Shown: positions 5,963 through 7,912 of the stretch, piece by piece
Layout: each line of letters begins with the position of its first letter
How positions within the stretch are numbered: the first letter of the stretch is position 1
Origin: an uncultured Clostridia bacterium
GTDB lineage: Bacteria > Bacillota > Clostridia > Oscillospirales > Ruminococcaceae
Reading direction: 5' to 3'
NCBI GenBank assembly: GCA_937892655.1
Contig: CALBJC010000050.1
Span: 1 to 7,912, forward strand
Length of the DNA: 7,912 nt
Notes under the pieces: generated by a model
The model's database searches: none
Told to the model about the DNA's origin: nothing
Seen by the model: only the letters and a program-made list of their open reading frames with translations
Position numbers and translations under genes: made by a program

Positions 5963-6033
5963 AATAGATGAAAATATCTGATAAATATTGTGCAACCATC
6001 TGAAATAGATGGTAAAATATCTAAAACAGATGG
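5937..6033. promoter_or_regulatory. Phased operator array between xre and rep
   Basis: Two clear palindromes of form ATCT-N5-AGAT lie at 5996-6012 (CCATCTGAAATAGATGG, perfect over 6-base arms) and 6017-6033 (ATATCTAAAACAGATGG). A weaker copy lies at 5974-5990 (ATCT-N5-ATAT), and half sites at 5937-5940 (ATCT) and 5966-5969 (AGAT). The centres, near 5943, 5963, 5982, 6004 and 6025, are 19-22 bp apart, about two helical turns, so proteins would line up on one face. The array overlaps both divergent promoters, as expected for binding by the XRE protein. Confidence 0.7.
5988..6018 (+). promoter_or_regulatory. Candidate rep-int promoter inside the operators
   Basis: An extended -10, TGGTAAAAT (6010-6018), is preceded by a weak TTGTGC -35 (5988-5993, 19-base spacer). 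The predicted start near 6025 is the centre of the right operator, and the perfect operator fills the spacer, so a bound repressor would block RNA polymerase. The transcript would have a leader of about 230 nt before rep. Confidence 0.55.
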
Positions 6034-6238
6034 TGTGCTCGGGATAGCTCAAACGAGGGCGGGCGGTTTCTCCGAAAACCGAGAGGTTCGGAGACCGACC
6101 GCCGAGAGAGCAAAAGCTGAACATCAGAAAGCCGACAAGGTGTTCAGAGGACGTGCAAAAGTTGGCTTGTGGCGCTACTTGATTAAAGCCACAAATAACA
6201 CTCAAAAGGATAAAGACAGGAGAAAGGAAAGTGCGTAA
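6034..6238 (+). CDS. Possible small basic protein upstream of rep (doubtful)
   Basis: The frame is open from 5990 to the TAA at 6236-6238, but a GTG at 5990 lies upstream of the predicted transcript. The first start codon within it is GTG at 6034, which has no ribosome binding site. The encoded 67 residues would be basic (AERAKAEHQKADKVFRGRAK then KDKDRRKESA) with no recognised domain. A GC-rich hairpin occupies the first third. Small basic proteins such as excisionases often sit here in integrating elements, but the lack of a translation signal makes the frame more likely a by-product of leader structure. Confidence 0.22.
6062..6103 (+). promoter_or_regulatory. GC-rich stem-loop in the rep leader
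   Basis: An inner 8-bp perfect stem, TCTCCGAA (6069-6076) with TTCGGAGA (6087-6094), closes a 10-base loop (6077-6086). An outer stem, GGCGGT (6062-6067) with ACCGCC (6098-6103), encloses it, and GCTC/GAGC pairs further out can extend it. There is no T tract, so it is not a plain terminator. It stands out in AT-rich DNA and could be the double-strand origin nicked by Rep or an RNA control element. Confidence 0.6.
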
Positions 6239-6275
6239 ACACGCAGAAAGGAGAAAGAATGCTAAACGGATTTAG
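6231..6275 (+). CDS. Possible 14-residue leader peptide overlapping the rep start (doubtful)
   Basis: A GTG at 6231 with AGGAG (6218-6222) 8 bases upstream opens a short basic frame, MRKHAERRKNAKRI, that stops at 6273-6275, 17 bases inside rep. It would run through the rep ribosome binding site, so ribosomes reading it could open or block rep initiation. The signal is short and may be chance. Confidence 0.2.
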   Translation: MRKHAERRKNAKRI

Positions 6276-7068
6276 ACAGACAAAAGCAAGTATATCACAC
6301 AACACTAAAACCAAGCATTACCCTAACGATTATCAGAGGGTAACAGTAGCAAGTGATAACGTGTACTTTGAAAAAGGTTGGGAGAATATAGAGAAAAAAG
6401 AAAGAGTTATCCCTACACAGTACGATATGGACGGAGAGAGCAGAAGCGACAGCGTACACAGAGCAAAAGAAGCTGTTTTTGATATAGTTGCACTCAATAG
6501 CTTTGACTACTTTGTAACTCTGACACTAAGCCCCGACAAAGTAGACAGGAAAGATACAGAAGCAGTACAGCAGAAGCTGAAAAGCTGGTTAAACAATATG
6601 AGAAACAGACAGCACATATCGTATGTGCTTGTAGCAGAGCTTCACAAAAGCGGTGCAATTCATTTTCACGCAGTAATAAGCGGAGATTTGAAGCTCGTTG
6701 ACAGCGGAACAGTAAAGCACGAAATGTTTGGAAAGCCTGTAAAGATAGATACACTACGCAGACAGGGTATACCGCTAGATAAGGCAGAAACAGTATACAA
6801 TGTTAAAAATTGGTCGCTCGGTCATTCGACAGCAACCAAGATATACGGAAATCAGATTGCAATAGCAAAGTATCTGACAAAGTATATCACAAAGGATTTT
6901 CAGCGTATATTTGGTAATTTCTACTTTGCAGGTGGTAATATCAATAGAAAAGCACAAATAACGCTCTCTGACAGCGATTTTGAAATGGTAGATAGTAAAG
7001 AGTATGTTTGCAAGGCAACAGGCGTAAAATTCAAGTATCTAGAGGTTGCAGGGGGTGTTGTTTCGTGA
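6259..7068 (+). CDS. HUH-family rolling-circle replication initiator (Rep)
   Basis: 269 residues; ATG preceded by AGGAG (6249-6253) 5 bases upstream. The family nicks one strand at the origin through a tyrosine, stays joined to the 5' end and starts rolling-circle replication. Seen: motif 1 FVTLTL (85-90), the metal-binding HUH motif in GAIHFHAVIS (132-141, H135 and H137) preceded by VAELHKSG (E127), and motif 3 AIAKYLTKYITK (201-212), where Y205 is the likely nucleophile with K208; Y209 is a second tyrosine. This resembles single-domain Reps of the filamentous G2P and Microviridae type more than plasmid relaxases. There is no helicase domain, so a host helicase (PcrA type) would be needed. 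A tail of about 50 residues (218-269) follows. It shares a transcript with int and overlaps it by 4 bases. Family is firm; use for plasmid-like replication versus transfer is inference. Confidence 0.88.
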   Translation: MLNGFRQTKASISHNTKTKHYPNDYQRVTVASDNVYFEKGWENIEKKERVIPTQYDMDGESRSDSVHRAKEAVFDIVALNSFDYFVTLTLSPDKVDRKDTEAVQQKLKSWLNNMRNRQHISYVLVAELHKSGAIHFHAVISGDLKLVDSGTVKHEMFGKPVKIDTLRRQGIPLDKAETVYNVKNWSLGHSTATKIYGNQIAIAKYLTKYITKDFQRIFGNFYFAGGNINRKAQITLSDSDFEMVDSKEYVCKATGVKFKYLEVAGGVVS

Positions 7069-7912
7069 TATTCTCTGAATGGTTTGAACAGTTTATGCAG
7101 ACATACTGCAGAAAAAGTCTTGCTTATGATGTATGGACGGAATACGACAGAATATACAAGAAGCACTACGAAAGCATACGGGATATGGATTTAGACGATA
7201 TAAAGCCTATGCACGTTAAGGAGTGTATAAACACAGCTATTGAGTACAGCAACAGCCGACAGCGTAAAGTGTACTTTTTGCTTAGCCAAGCGTTTGGAGA
7301 AGCTATACTCAATGACATTACTCTGAATAACCCTGTAAAGCGTGTCAGACCGCCAAAGAGGGAGCGAAAGTTCGTTCAAGTGTTCGAGGACGAACAGCTT
7401 GCAATGCTGTTCGATACCGACAACCAAACAACAAGAATGTTGAAGCTCGAGCTCTGGACAGGATTAAGACGTGGAGAGCTTCTAGCTTTGGATTGGGATA
7501 ACATCTATCTGAACGATGGATATATCAAAGTATGTCAGACAGTAGTCAGAACGGAGAACGGAGAGGAGATAAAGAAGACAACCAAAAGCCGACAGGATAG
7601 AATAGTAACACTCAATGACAATGCAAAAGAGATTTTGCTACAGATACGAGAAAATGACTTTGAAAGCGGTCTCCTTTTTCGAGGGGATAACGGCAAGCAT
7701 TTGTCTTTCAGAATGTATCACAAACGATATGCGAAACACTATAAGGCACAACAGGAAAAATATCCAAACTTGCAATACATAAAACCTCACAAGCTCCGCC
7801 ATACCTTTGCAACGTTTTTACTCAGAAGCGGTGCAGATGTCGAAACTGTGCGGTGTTTGCTCGGTCACAGCGATATATCGACAACGCAAATTTATGTGCA
7901 CAGCAGTTTTGA
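7065..7912 (+). CDS. int: Tyrosine recombinase (integrase), 3' end beyond the window
   Basis: 282 residues are visible; the frame is open at the right edge. The GTG start at 7065 overlaps the rep stop (GTGA) and has AGGGGGTG (7050-7057) 7 bases upstream inside rep, a good ribosome site, so both fresh and coupled starts are possible. Seen: a SAM-like core-binding domain (about 1-95) and a catalytic domain with the full set: R135 in TGLRRGEL, K174 in TTKSRQDR, H242 and R245 in HKLRHT, H268 in LGHSD, Y277 in TTQIYVH. The enzyme cuts and rejoins DNA at attachment sites through Y277. Only about 100 residues precede the catalytic domain, so the extra arm-type DNA-binding domain of lambda- or Tn916-like integrases seems absent. 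Only the last 10-20 residues should be missing. It is expected to act on the tRNA 3' end seen at 5161-5183. Confidence 0.93.
   Translation, partial: MIFSEWFEQFMQTYCRKSLAYDVWTEYDRIYKKHYESIRDMDLDDIKPMHVKECINTAIEYSNSRQRKVYFLLSQAFGEAILNDITLNNPVKRVRPPKRERKFVQVFEDEQLAMLFDTDNQTTRMLKLELWTGLRRGELLALDWDNIYLNDGYIKVCQTVVRTENGEEIKKTTKSRQDRIVTLNDNAKEILLQIRENDFESGLLFRGDNGKHLSFRMYHKRYAKHYKAQQEKYPNLQYIKPHKLRHTFATFLLRSGADVETVRCLLGHSDISTTQIYVHSSF

Larger units (their letters stand above)
5161..7912. mobile_element. Compact integrative element: repressor, HUH Rep, tyrosine integrase
   Basis: The left end is set by the tRNA 3' fragment at 5161-5183; the right end is beyond the window. Content in order: hairpin-rich non-coding DNA, an XRE repressor gene on the minus strand, an operator-rich divergent promoter region, a rolling-circle Rep gene and an overlapping tyrosine recombinase gene. 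A Rep plus Int plus repressor layout is known from small integrating plasmids, such as the pSAM2-type actinomycete elements, which also carry further genes. No relaxase, FtsK-like transfer protein, capsid or cargo gene is seen, but any part right of 7912 is unseen. If the intact tRNA follows the integrase, the whole element is only about 3 kb. It may move by excision and replication, or depend on a helper phage or conjugative element; this is inference. Confidence 0.78.

Noticed and set aside
5300..6033. A CRISPR-like array from the recurring TATCTGATAAA and ATCT/AGAT motifs.
   Set aside because: The motifs are short, palindromic, and about 20 bp or 75 bp apart without repeat-spacer regularity; operator sites explain them better.
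5945..6205. An 86-codon minus-strand frame over the control region and leader.
   Set aside because: It runs over the operators and hairpin, has no ribosome site, and its protein is low-complexity hydrophobic/aromatic, typical of a chance frame.

Overview
The window looks like the chromosome of a low-GC, Gram-positive gut bacterium, most likely a Ruminococcus/Oscillospiraceae-type Clostridium, carrying one end of a small integrated element. This is judged from AT-rich DNA, strong AGGAGG ribosome binding sites, intrinsic terminators with T tracts, consensus sigma-A promoters and the gene families; no search was run.

Chromosomal part (1 to about 5160). The 3' portion of a glycoside hydrolase family 2 gene enters from the left edge on the plus strand and ends at 1879. 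A two-way terminator (1883-1912) separates it from a convergent minus-strand gene for a zinc-ribbon/PH-like membrane protein (start 2552). Behind that gene, also on the minus strand, is a two-gene operon: a 499-residue protein of unknown function with a TTG start (3372-4871), then, 9 bases on, a single-domain small alarmone synthetase of RelP/RelQ type (2652-3362). The operon has a near-consensus promoter at 4910-4938 and a terminator at 2624-2650 that abuts the -35 box of the zinc-ribbon gene.

Junction. Positions 5161-5183 match, on the minus strand, the last 23 bases of a tRNA gene (T loop, T-stem 3' strand, acceptor 3' strand, G73, CCA), most like tRNA-Gln. The rest of the tRNA is missing. 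A terminator suited to a tRNA gene follows at once on its downstream side (5122-5149). This is the pattern left when a tyrosine recombinase integrates into a tRNA 3' end, so I read it as the left attachment site.

Element (5161 to beyond 7912). It holds about 300 bp of hairpin-rich non-coding DNA, an XRE-family repressor gene (minus strand), a divergent control region with phased ATCT/AGAT operator-like repeats, a structured leader of about 230 nt, a HUH-type rolling-circle replication initiator gene, and a tyrosine recombinase gene overlapping it by 4 bases (GTGA). The recombinase reading frame runs off the right edge just after its catalytic tyrosine. If the intact tRNA lies shortly after the integrase, the whole element is only about 3 kb: repressor, initiator, integrase and cis sites. 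The inferred logic is that the repressor silences one rep-int transcript; on relief, Int excises the circle and Rep replicates it. No relaxase, capsid, toxin or resistance gene is visible in the window.
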